Both the position numbers and the translations under genes were made by a program. From assembly GCA_030998225.1 (NCBI GenBank), contig JAPYXD010000045.1, forward strand, positions 124,001 to 188,000: a DNA stretch of 64,000 bases, read 5' to 3'. Numbering within the stretch: the stretch's first letter is position 1; each line of letters begins with the position of its first letter. The notes under the pieces are model-generated. The model searched no databases. It saw nothing but the letters and a program-made list of their open reading frames with translations, and had not been told where the DNA came from. This DNA is from Diplolepis rosae (Eukaryota; Arthropoda; Insecta; Hymenoptera; Diplolepididae). Below, piece after piece: positions 34,412-44,596 of this stretch.

Positions 34412-34686
34412 ATTTATTGTGGTAAGGCGGATTTTTTTGCTAATGGGATTGCTATATATGATGAGAAGTATAACCATGTATGCAACAGTTTTGCCCGTGG
34501 CAAGTAAAACTTATTATTGCAGTCCTAAGGCAAACAACACAAGTCCTTTACTTGTAACGAAGCGAGTGCTTCAGTTAATATCTGGATTTGGTTTATCTAT
34601 CAACGGCAAACATACATATTGTGGAGATTACATTTATAGTGGCCACACAGTTGTGCTTCTCTTGAGTTACCTTATAATAAAAGAAT
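34412..34686 (+). CDS. SGMS-like: Sphingomyelin synthase family protein, exon B
   Basis: Bounded by TTTTGCAG/ (34411) and T/GTAAGT (34687). It completes the split Arg codon and encodes 'FIVVRRIFLLMGLLYMMRSI' (membrane helix), 'TMYATVLPVASKTYYCSPKA' (exoplasmic/lumenal loop), 'LQLISGFGLSINGKHTYCGD' and 'YIYSGHTVVLLLSYLIIKE', ending with one base of a Tyr codon. 'CGDYIYSGHT' carries the first catalytic His of the His-His-Asp triad of the lipid-phosphatase-like fold used by sphingomyelin and ceramide-phosphoethanolamine synthases. The exon is intact (91 full codons) although transposons lie 87 bp upstream and 53 bp downstream. Confidence 0.95.
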
Positions 34687-34739
34687 GTAAGTACACTCTG
34701 TTTATAAGATTGTTTTTTCCACTATTGTTATGATTCCTA

Positions 34740-35402
34740 CACAGAAAAAAATTTGGTACAGATGCTGCCCCTAGCGGTGAAGCTGTTGCATTTACCGGAG
34801 GTGAGTTGTGCGACTATACATTTAGGTATGCTGCATTCTCTCTGTGGGTGAGAAACCTCTCCTTTTTTGGGGAGCAGTTGACTTACGTCGAAGGAACACA
34901 GCGCTCCTTTCAGTAGGTAGTGTAACTTCACCGCATCGTCAGCCAAATGCGAAAGTAGGCAAAAGTAAAACTTTAAAATTTTTTATGATTTACATGAAAG
35001 TGCCCATTGAAATGGTGTACTTTTTGGTGCATTACGATCTGTTTACAAATAACCTAACCTCAATCTTGAGATTTCAAATAATTCCACATCATTTTAAGAA
35101 ATTGAACAAATTCTTGAAAAGAAATATAATAATTAACGAGGATTTCAAAAATATCAAAACAATCGAATTATCCATTGAAAAATACAGTCAAATCTCAGTT
35201 TATATAATTCGCCGCAGCATTATCTATTTGGAGCAACAGCATTCCCTCCTGTAGGACAGCAGCTCTCCCACAATTGTGGGAGAGCAGTTAGTCACCAAAA
35301 ATTAAACCTGCTAACCTGTAAAGAGCGCTGCAGTCGCCCTCCAGTGTAGTGACGCAGGAGCACTAGAAGTAGTGCAGCATCTCTACCAAATTTTTTTCCG
35401 TG
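34740..35402. mobile_element. TA-flanked MITE, 663 bp
   Basis: The inverted ends CACAGAAAAAAATTTGGTAC and (right, reverse complement) CACGGAAAAAAATTTGGTAG extend about 30 bp to GATGCTGC. Both abut TA (34738-34739, 35403-35404). Inside is a perfect hairpin GCTCTCCCACAATTGTGGGA at about 35251. It begins 53 bp after the exon B donor. Confidence 0.8.
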
Positions 35403-35404
35403 TA

Positions 35405-36592
35405 GAAAACACCAATAACAATTTTTAAATAATCGGTTCATTCTACTTTAAGGTGTCTTCGGCGTTTATAAAAAAATCACTGACGGCTCTAAAACTTAGA
35501 GATTATCTACATAAAATATGCTACATTTATTTGGAAAAAAGAAATACCATTATTGACGGTCATTTCCGAAAAAATCGCTACCGAAAAAGTGTCAATTTAA
35601 CACGTAGTCTTAAGGACTCCTCATCAAAATCGGCGAAACTTCGGAACAAAATCATGAGTCACCATAAATCAAATATATACTAATACTTTCGATGTCAAGG
35701 AATTTATTAGTATCATAAAAACAAAGGGTTGACGACTGCAATCAAGAGAAATAATAAATTTTAGCTATTGCTTTTTTCTGGTGACATTTCCGCGATTTTT
35801 TACTCTTCTATTTAGATATGACTACAATATGCACGATTATCAAAAAAATAAGTAGCAATCAGCATTCATGTAAAATGTGCCCCCACGGTGTCCCTCACTT
35901 CATACGACAGCAAACTCCGAAGCCACTTTAATTATCTTACAGATAAATGCTCCACTATGTCTTGCGATGAACCGGGAGTATTACATTTTGGCTAGGTTTT
36001 GAAGGAATTTGAACTATATTTGAAAGATAAGTTTTTGTACAAAAAAGAGTCGCAATCTAAAAATACTGTTTTTTGCTGTCTTCATTGATGATTAAATAGC
36101 TTATAGATTGAAAGGATTTTGTGCAAGCCTTAATTACAATGGTCTGAAAAAGTCGTGTGATAGGAAAACGATATAGTGTTCTTGATCGATTATTTTGCGC
36201 TGAAAAATAAGCCGGGGTCAAAATTTGCCCATCAGTTTTTGATAAAAAGGGGACTAAAACTCTCCAAACATATAATTTTTAAGCATTTTTCAAAAATTTC
36301 CGGACATCAAAACTCGATATTCTAAATTCTTTGCTCATCTCCAAACATGGGGCCTGACATTTTTACTTCAGAATCAACTTGCTGAAAATATGATCGAACA
36401 TGACCTTAAAGCACTGTGCGCGTTTTTTTAAGGGTATATGTGTTACGTCCCAAGCAAAAGGCGAGGATAGTTTGGACTTTTGGTTATAAGGGAGGCGATT
36501 AACTGATTATATAAGGAACGATACTTTTGTGGTAACTTACTTGTCTACCTCTTAAAATAGAGGGAAAGAGAGAAAACTGTCATTTTTTACTC
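35405..36592. other. Intronic sequence, nothing recognised
   Basis: AT-rich; only short frames (such as 35453-35683) without family resemblance. Confidence 0.35.
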
Positions 36593-36907
36593 CTATATTT
36601 GCAAGCCGAAGGCACTAAGTCTTACAGGACGTTTTGGGTTCGTTTGAGTCTCCGTGAGGTAGCAAAACAACGATAAATTCCACAGGAAGTGATGCGGTGT
36701 TGAATCACTATGTTGAACATCATAAATGAAACCTTTTAGCATGAAAATGTAGGTTCCATCACACACAGTGACTGCTCTAGCAGTTTTTTGGCAAAATATC
36801 GTTCTGGACACAGTTAAGCTAGGTTTTAAGACAAAACCACGAGTGATATGATTAAATCCAAAGCACTGTGAAAAAAACTTACTAATATCGGACCATAAAT
36901 TTACCAA
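36593..36907 (-). pseudogene. Possible DDE transposase relic (Harbinger/DDE_4-like)
   Basis: The minus strand reads 'LWSDISKFFSQCFGFNHITR', 'LKPSLTVSRTIFCQ' and 'ARAVTVCDGTYIFMLKG'. This resembles the 'FGF.H..R..(V/I)....T.....LF.......I...DGTYIYI.KS' segment of a DDE endonuclease family common in arthropod genomes, where the Asp of DGTY is catalytic. Sequence after 'MLKG' no longer matches. Assignment is from memory of the motif. Confidence 0.42.
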
Positions 36908-37919
36908 AAGCTAAATTTCTCACATCTTTCACCCATTTTCCCTGTCGATGATTTCGAATATTTAAAACACTGATAATAATAATCATTAATTGAATACTTA
37001 TTTATGTAATTTGTATGCTGTTGAATTTGGATTTTTAGGTTCTTGTAAGCCAGCATACCAGAAGAAAAAAGACGGAACAAATAAAGACCTTGAATTGCAG
37101 AAAAATGTTTGAAAAGCAAAAATGTGTAATGAAAATAAAAACTTAGGTATCAGCATAGAGATTACCAAATTAATGACACGATGTAGCGTAGTTGCAATCT
37201 TGACATAGGGTTGTGGGGCAATTAATGATCTCGATTCACGGATCATATAGTCCATTAATTAAGATCGAAACGACATTCGTTCTGTGCTTTACAGAAAATT
37301 TAGTTTTTTATAAAAACAAAATTAAGACATCTATGGATTTTTAACTGAAAGTTATAAACCATTTACTATACTGCACGTGAGAAAATATTTTGAGTAGTAA
37401 TTGACAAGAATTTAAAAAAATTCAAAATTCGATTATGATATGTGCATAGAGAGAAGAAATTCTAGTAATTTCGAAAAACTATAAACATTATGCAAGAAGT
37501 GGTAAAAAAAATTAAGAAAATCGCAATTAAGTGTTCAAAAACCATAAAAAATGATTCAGAGAATCCCGAAGAATAAGAAACATAAGGTAAGAAGTAGAAG
37601 TGGTTTACAGGAATTTTTCCCGTGTATTTTAAAACGCGGACAATCCTTCTGAAGTAAAACATCTAAGATACCTGAAATAACGTATCCAATAGAAAGTAAT
37701 CGCAATCACAGGTATATAACCAATTAAAAAACAAAGTTAAAAGCTGTAAATAGGCAAAATTTACAAAACGTGAAATAAAAATGCTACAAATGTAATAAAG
37801 TACGTTATTCTTGTAATAAATGCCCCGATAGCTTCCAGGAAAACGAGTAAGGAGGGTATTTGAGGTTCAAATATTCTCAATTCCTTTGAGTACCTAGAAA
37901 AATTAAATGCTGATAACAA
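36908..37919. other. Intronic sequence, nothing recognised
   Basis: AT-rich; no supported feature. Confidence 0.35.
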
Positions 37920-38210
37920 ACAAGTATTAGATCAACGTGTGCGTCACTTCGATATCTGTAATTAGGTCTGTTGACTTCGCCATTCAGGAAAAATGTTGTT
38001 TCATCTGAAAGGGCTATGTTGTAGAGCAAATTCGGATTATTTTATTTTCGGCATAGCTAACTTTCGTTTTTTTATCGCTGAAAAGTCTCCTACCTGTGTC
38101 GAACTTTCTTTTGACGTTCTTTTGTTTCTGAAGTTTTTTCGTTTCCAATATTTCTTCTTTTTTTCTTGATACGGATGCATCGAGTTGTAAATCGATCATT
38201 TATATTTTTC
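37920..38210 (-). pseudogene. DD41D transposase fragment, minus strand
   Basis: The minus strand reads 'NPNLLYNIALSDETTFFLNG' and 'EVNRPNYRYRSDAH', matching 'DPLLLYNTVFSDEATFTLKG' and 'EVNRQNCRYWSDTN' of the 12281-13356 transposase (first catalytic Asp). Stops flank it. Confidence 0.65.
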
Positions 38211-38489
38211 TCTTGAACGCTTATTAATAGTGATAATCAGTATTTTCTATTGGTTCTGTATTCTGTTGTTGCATGCACAGTTGTTTTTCTGTCGATTCGT
38301 ATTTCTTATCGAGGTCGATCAATGAATTAAATTCTGTGAAGTCATGATGGTAAGGATAAACGTAGATCCTGACTTTCTGTTTAGTATCATTTTTTCACAT
38401 AAAGTAATCTTCCAGCTGAAGGGTATCCTCAATAGACACAACAGTCGATATAGTTCTAATAAATTCCTCATTGGATGCGAAAGAATAAG

Positions 38490-38710
38490 ATACAATATCA
38501 GAATAAGGTCAATGTACTGAACAATTTAATAATTTGGCCATTTGTAATCGAAGGTAATTTGAATGGACAGAAGTATGAAGAGATGCTAAAAATCAGATTG
38601 TCCTCAGGATAAATATAGAAGTCGGTGATAGCATAAAGAATATGTGGTTCCAGCAGGATAGAGCGCTTCTTCACTACACTAGAGCTGTTTGTGATTATTT
38701 GGGATATAAA
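38490..38710 (+). pseudogene. DD41D transposase fragment, plus strand
   Basis: The + strand reads 'PFVIEGNLNGQKYEEMLKIR' and then, shifted, 'VGDSIKNMWFQQDRALLHYT' and 'RAVCDYLG', matching 'GPFFIDGKLNARAYEELLRN' and 'IWFQQDGAAAHYGREVRAYL' at 12281-13356. It comes after the 37920-38210 piece in the protein but lies on the opposite strand, so the relic has been inverted in part. Confidence 0.65.
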
Positions 38711-39395
38711 TAATTTAAAGAAAAAGAATTGTAAATAAAAGAAAGTCCTACCAAAAGGTATGGTCCAAAATGCTGTTTTTCATCTTTTTATCATCGGATA
38801 GCTCACTGCCGGGAAGTGGATAGTCACTAATTCGAACATCTCTTGGGACTGATTTTTCTTCACAGCTGGCATCACTTCACGTGGGCGTTTGTGTTTTTAG
38901 ATAGAGGACTAACCTTTCTTAATTTGATTAGGAGGATCGCTTAAATAATATGCATAATATGCAAACTGCATTCATCAACTGGACCACTACTCCTTTTTGC
39001 CTTAATCAGTTGGTAGCACACATGACCACGACAGGAATGTTCATCAATTTACTTGAAGCAGACTAGGTGTTTCTTACAGATTCTTGGGTGCCAAATCTGA
39101 ATTCATAGGCAAGATCTTTCTATCATGTCAGATTTTTTAGTAAATTGGGCATTTTTGGGCAAAAACGCTTTATTCAGGAATTTTTTAAATAACACAGCAG
39201 AAGGCACTTTTGGCGTACTAGAATCTTATGGGGCTCAAATTAAAGCCCGGACAGCATACTTTAAGATAATTAAATGAAAAAACGGCGGAGATCGTATATT
39301 TTTCTTGGTAATAGGTACTTGCTGTACGTGCACGTTCGTTATTTCTCACTATACGCCGCGCTGCATCGTCTAGGTGATTCTAAATTCACTTTAAA
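38711..39395. other. Intronic sequence, nothing recognised
   Basis: No supported gene or terminal repeat. Confidence 0.35.
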
Positions 39396-39495
39396 GTCCC
39401 TCGCCTCTCACACTTCTGCGTGCTTTTTGTGGTGAGTTCCCTCGTCTCTCACATTTCAGGATGCCTTATGTTGTGAGTCCCCTCGCCTCTTACAT
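39396..39495. repeat. Three tandem ~41-bp GTGAGTCCCCTCGCCTCTCAC units
   Basis: The starts of GTCCCTCGCCTCTCAC (39396), GTTCCCTCGTCTCTCAC (39436) and GTCCCCTCGCCTCTTAC (39477) are 40-41 bp apart. Each unit has GTGAG..CTCAC pairing arms. Same unit as at 12250, 52150 and 53780. Confidence 0.75.
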
Positions 39496-39499
39496 TTTT

Positions 39500-40610
39500 G
39501 TATCAGATAATTTTAGAGTCTTGGGGAATATGTACTTGAATGCCTCACTATCATTCGGTTTCATAACTACTTTTTTGTCTTATGCATATTATATCCCGCA
39601 ACTTTTTAAGAAGATACTTGACGTTTTCATATCCCCCGTTGAATGTTACAGAATGAGCAACAGGAATGAAAGCATATGCTTTGCCATTATGTAACAAAAC
39701 ACCTTTGAAATTTCTTGTCATCAAATATAGAAAAAGATGTCAGTGAGCAGCTTCATAGGAAAACTTTGAAGCTCGTTAATTATTCCATCATGTAAAATTG
39801 GGAAGGTTACAGACTGAATGTTAAGATACTTTATGGATTGCTTACTTATATGCTCATGCTAGTGATGGAACATCGATGTAAAAAACCAGCGTTGATATCA
39901 AAAAGAAATATCGATTATCGTTATATAAAATATCGTGCCTGCGCAGGTGTTTTAATGTGATTTGAAGTTATAATAAAATGCTGGTTTTATTTTTTTTATA
40001 GGAAATTTTTTTGATGAAAAATGCTTTTATTTAACAAATAAAAAAAGTAAGGCAGGATAAGTTCAGTTTGAGAAATTCGCAGATTAAAAACTTTACGGCC
40101 TTTACGCTATCTTCTTGATTTAGCGCTTTTTAAATTTGAAATAAAATTTTAAAAACGTGTATTAACTAAAATAACTATAACGGAATAACAGTTCGGAAAT
40201 TCTCAAATAATCAGGAAGGTTTTAAACAAATTTGAAGTGAATCTGATCCCTAATAAAATTATTTATTTATATATAAAGAATTTGAAAATCTTTCTGTGGA
40301 AAAAAAGACGCTTTCGAACAAAAATTTCAAACTCACCTAATTAATTTGAAATCAATTATTTATTTATACCTTCAGATTCTGCTGTTAATTTTTGAACTTT
40401 GTATAAGTCAAAGTTCCAAAAATATTAAGAATTTGGAACTCCTAACAGTTTTACTTTAACTCTTGATTCTTCAAATTAAAAAATGTAGAATTCTCAGAGT
40501 ATTCAGTCTTCAACAAGGCGTTTGAAAGATGTATAGAAACTACAAAAGTGTATTAAAACATTTTAATTTGGTTAATAACTCTAAGGCCACATTGAATGAA
40601 ATAGTATATT
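39500..40610. other. Intronic sequence, nothing recognised
   Basis: Extremely AT-rich, without ORF or terminal repeats. Confidence 0.35.
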
Positions 40611-40611
40611 A

Positions 40612-40735
40612 CATAACAAGGGCAGAAAGTTGAGATTCCTGCACTGCACGCCATAATGCCCGAGGCGAAGCCGATGGCATCATGGTACGCAGTTCAGGGC
40701 TCTCAAATTTCTGCCCATGTAGTGTATACTATTTT
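40612..40735. mobile_element. Short foldback element
   Basis: TACATAACAAGGGCAGAAA at the left pairs with TTTCTGCCCATGTAGTGTA at the right, and TGCACGCCATAATGCC with GGCATCATGGTACGCA around a GAGGCGAAGCC centre. The inverted match is nearly continuous over about 120 bp. Confidence 0.6.
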
Positions 40736-40845
40736 TCTTGCTACCCGGTCGAAAGTACGAAAACAATTGCATGTGTCCATTGGAATATATTGATGCCTGC
40801 CCCGACATTTGCGGCACGAGCGGAGCGAGTGCTGCTGCTGGTGGC

Positions 40846-40863
40846 GGGGGGGGGGGGGGGGGG
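40846..40863. repeat. Poly(G) run of 18 bases
   Basis: A G-homopolymer at the end of a GC-rich patch (GAGCGGAGCGAGTGCTGCTG) in AT-rich DNA. Confidence 0.9.
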
Positions 40864-41896
40864 CATCAAATACATCTATAAATTAAGGTTTAGATTTCTA
40901 CTTCCTTGTTTCCATCTTTAGTAATTATCATAGACTAGCATGTATCTGACAACGGACTTTTTGGGTAAGGTGTCAGTTTCTACTATTAATTGAGCTTCAG
41001 TTTCAAAGTTTTTATTAATTTCTTCTTCATCTGTCGATTCATCAGATGATATGTCATTCATTTTTTTATTTTTGTTACACTTCAGTCACTACTATTACAT
41101 TCTAAATAATATTCACTCATTGCCACTAATAAACATTAGCAGAGAGCGGACAAATGTTGACGGTTGAGGTTATTGACGTTTTTACTCCCGCTATTATAGA
41201 GGGCGCGCTTGACCAATGCATGAAAGTTAGACTTTCTGCCGTGAAATTGGTGCCGAAACCATGTACTTTCGACGAGGGTAGTAAGAAAAATATTTTTTTG
41301 TATTCAATTTGTTTAACGGCATATTTGATTCTAACAGCTCATTTCAAAATTAATTTTTGCAGTAAATTTTCACCTTTAACATATCTTTAAATTTCAATGC
41401 TTTTTCAAAATTTTAAGTAATTTTCAAAATAATCAATGTTTTTTAGTGTCTTGAGCTCACTTTAACGCTAAATTTCTACTGCATCGTGGCGGATTATCAG
41501 TGTAAGTGTATGATTGTTTTCTTGCATAATGCAAGAGGTTAAAGCTGTAACAAAAAGATAAAAGATAACTTTTTTTTATGTGCTAAGAAATACATTTTCC
41601 TAAAATACTATATACGAAATATATGATGATGAGGATCCTACAAAAAGTAGTAATTATTTTGGAACTTATCCAAAATTTGAGAAAACATGTAGTCCCTTTT
41701 GCATTTTTCCAAACTTAAAAGAGAAAATCATTATTATTATTATATTCCAAAAGGTACCTAAGAGCCGAGAAATCAAGTTTTCGTTTCAGATCTATTATTA
41801 TAATTCAAACATTGCTTTTCCATTTGAGCCTAGTTTTAGCCAAAGTCACTCAAAATTGCCAGAAGTATTAACAGTCAAACTCAGGACTGTTTGCTC
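40864..41896. other. Intronic sequence, nothing recognised
   Basis: A 78-codon open frame at 41154-41390 has no family resemblance. Otherwise AT-rich. Confidence 0.35.
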
Positions 41897-42459
41897 CGTT
41901 AAAAAGAAAATTGTCTGGTCAGGCTGAAATTTGGACCAGCTGTAGTTCTATTAGATGCTACTTTTCACACAAAAAAATAATTCATTTCGACAAATATTTA
42001 TGAAAGTGGAGGGGGTACAAGTTCTAGGCTTTTAATGCAAAGCCTTATCTTCAAACATTTGTAATTTTTTTTCTATTGCGAGAAACAAAATTTCACCTAA
42101 AATATTTTTGATAGATTTTCTTACCAATTTTTAGAAGGTTATAACACGTCTGAGAATAATTTAGAAAGAAATATAAGATTTTTCCTATAAAACTCCAAAT
42201 TTTCAGAGTGGCATTTTAATTCGTCTTTGAGTAACCAAAAGATAAGTAACCAAATGTTACGAAAGGGTGGGAGGCGCGCGATCTACGCTAAAGCGCCCAT
42301 ACCAGGGATCTTTTGAGAACACTTTTGTGCTAATTTTTCAAGTTAAATAACATAATATACAGCTAGAATAACTGCTCTCTGCATTTTTAGGGTTGAGACT
42401 GTCATTGATGAATTACAGTTCGTGTAAAATTAAATGGGAATATACTTTAAGAATTAAAT

Positions 42460-43254
42460 CTATTGAATTGGAATCTGTTGAAAGTGATGTTTCTCTTTAT
42501 CTGGGCGACTTATTTTCGTTTTGTTTGGACGACTTCTTGAATTTAAAATTAGTTGTCGTCTTATCGTGAATCTTTTTCTTCCTGTGCAATGTTTTTGCGA
42601 TAGTTTCAACAGCTCTTTTCTTTGCAGGCCTCTTTGGTGGTTTCTGTTTCTTGCCATTCAAGAAAATGTCGTACTGCTCAGAGGATAAAAACTTCTTGAG
42701 TTCAAGCTTTCCATCTTGTGTAGGAATGAAAGCATGGTACTGTAATGTGCCTGGTATTGTGACAACTTTATCAAATCTGGCTTTCAGTAACTCGGTGGTT
42801 TATGTATGATTTTCATTATTACTGAAAATAAATTCGGTTTCCTTATAGTTACTTTTTACCCAGTGGAATAAAGCTTGGAAAGTGAGTATGTGATGTTTTG
42901 GAGAACATTATAAGCTTGAATGTGTTGTTTGTCGGTCCTATATCATCACATGCACCCTTACCATGAGATGTACCATGGAGGTGCTAGTCTTCTAGTGTAC
43001 CGAAATCTTCTTCATAGGCTTGGAGATTAGCAAAGCTACTCCTATTCTCAAAATGTTGCTCTGTACAATCCGTGATATACATAGTAGATTTTCTTTGGCC
43101 TGAAATAGGTTTTTCATGTAATCTATTACATGGTAATCTATTACACTCGTGAACAGCCACCGTGTCATAAGCTAAGTTATCGGATATGATTTCGATATGT
43201 ATAACTATCGTAAATTTGTTACCCAGACAAAGTAAAACATCACTTTCATACACA
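42460..43254 (-). pseudogene. Transposase-like relic with TSHGKGACD motif
   Basis: The minus strand reads '..ITDCTEQHFENRSSFANL', 'YEEDFGTLED.HLHGTSHGK', 'GACDDIGPTNNTFK' and, near the end, 'TTKEACKEKSC'. The string '(D/E)G..QHF.N..NF.NL....DFG....WHF.ATSHGK.(A/P)CDG.GG' is well known to me from a widespread family of transposon-borne genes in insects and cnidarians, but I cannot name its superfamily with certainty. Several stops and frameshifts. Confidence 0.5.
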
Positions 43255-43309
43255 CTTAATAGATTCCAATTCAATACACGGAGAAAAATAGTTAAAGTAA
43301 TTTTACTCA

Positions 43310-43333
43310 AACTTCAACTAACACCCCTGGTAC
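43310..43333. repeat. Extra solo copy of the mariner end sequence
   Basis: CTTCAACTAACACCCCTGG followed by TA duplicates the terminal repeat of the mariner 43406-44596 in inverted orientation, 72 bp outside its left end. Confidence 0.65.
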
Positions 43334-43405
43334 ATTCACACCATTCAGACGTAGCCAATCACATTTCAAATTACAAATACGCTTAAACATATAACTTTAC
43401 ATATA

Positions 43406-44596
43406 CCAGGGGTGTTAGTTGAAGTGTGCCGGTTTTTTCAATAAAGAAAACACTTAATTCTCAAGGGAATCTCAAAAAAATTTTATTCAAAGTATTGACC
43501 ATTGGATTCTACACATTTTGCCCATCTTTCAGGCAAATCATGGATACCATCCCAAAAAAACTTTTTCTCTTTTAAGGAAAACCATTCGACGAGCCATTTT
43601 TCGACTTCTTCAAAATTGGCGAAGCGCTGCTCTGCGAGTGAGTGTCCCATCGATGCGAAAAGGTGATAGTCGGACGGGGCGAGGTCTGGAGAGTACGGCG
43701 GGTGCGATAATATTTCCCAATTCAATGCTTTTAATGTGTTCTTCACCACTTTAGCGGTATGAGACGGTGCGTTGTCATGTTATAGGATAACTTTGCCATG
43801 TCTTCGGGCTCATTCCGGACGTTTTTCGATCAACGCATGATTTAAATTGATAATTTCTTGTCGGTAGCGATCCGTATTGACCGTCTCACCAGGTTTTAAT
43901 AACTCGAAGTACGGCCAAAGTGATTTAGCCTTGGAGTCGATGAGCCGACCTCACCAGGTGAAAGCCATGATTTTTTCCGCTTCGGGTTCTCGAAATAAAT
44001 CCATTTTTCGTCCCCCGTGACAATTCGATGCAGAAAAGCTTTCCTTTCGAACCGTTGAAGCATCATTTCACAAATCGTTTTTCGATTTTCCATTAGTCTA
44101 TCGTTCAGTTGGTGTGGTACCCATTTTCCATACATTTAGTGTTTGTGCCAATTGTTGTTGCGATTGGGTTGGGTCTTCATCCAATAACGCCTGCAATTCC
44201 TCGTCTTCGAACTTTTTCGCTGCACCAGGATGTTCATTGTTTGTTAAATCGAAATCTCCACTTTTAAATTGACGAAACCATGTCTCACATGTTCTAATCA
44301 CTGGAGCGTGTTCACCATAAGTTTCTACCAGCAATCGATGAGCTTCAACTGCTTTTTTCTATTTATGAAATAAGAAAAGCAACGAATGCCGCAAATGCGA
44401 TTTACTTGAAACGAAACTCGACATATTCACTGAGGTAAACAACTATGATGCTATTATTTTGGCAGAATGTAATTGTGTATTTTTGAAGGTTATTGTCCAT
44501 AGAAAAATATGATATAGATGCCAAATCATAGAAATGTATACATATCTCTAGCGACATGTATGAGTAAAACCGGCAAATTTCAACTAACACCCCTAG
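43406..44596 (-). mobile_element. mariner element, 1191 bp
   Basis: The inverted repeats CCAGGGGTGTTAGTTGAAGT and (right, reverse complement) CTAGGGGTGTTAGTTGAAAT continue to GCCGGTTTT. Both are beside TA (43404-43405, 44597-44598). Confidence 0.9.
43482..44420 (-). pseudogene. mariner transposase, few lesions
   Basis: The N terminus ('FHK..KKAVEAHRLLVETYGE', 'APVIRTCETWFRQFKSGDFD') and the linker 'PGAAKKFEDEELQALLDEDP' lie in 44334-44098. A frameshift leads to 'MYGKWVPHQLNDRLMENRKT', 'AFLHRIVTGDEKWIYFENPK' (first catalytic Asp) and 'KKSWLSPGE' up to about 43950. A second shift leads to 'HDNAPSHTAKVVKNTLKALN' and 'YSPDLAPSDYHLFASMGHSL' (second and third Asp, 34 apart) and the tail 'LPERWAKCVESNGQYFE'. 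All three catalytic Asp are kept. Two frameshifts and a few stops break the gene. Confidence 0.88.

Noticed and set aside
34844..35254. 136-codon + frame after exon B
   Set aside because: It lies within the TA-flanked MITE 34740-35402 and resembles no protein.
36998..37255. 85-codon hydrophobic minus frame
   Set aside because: Composition reflects AT-rich DNA; no splice context or known motif.
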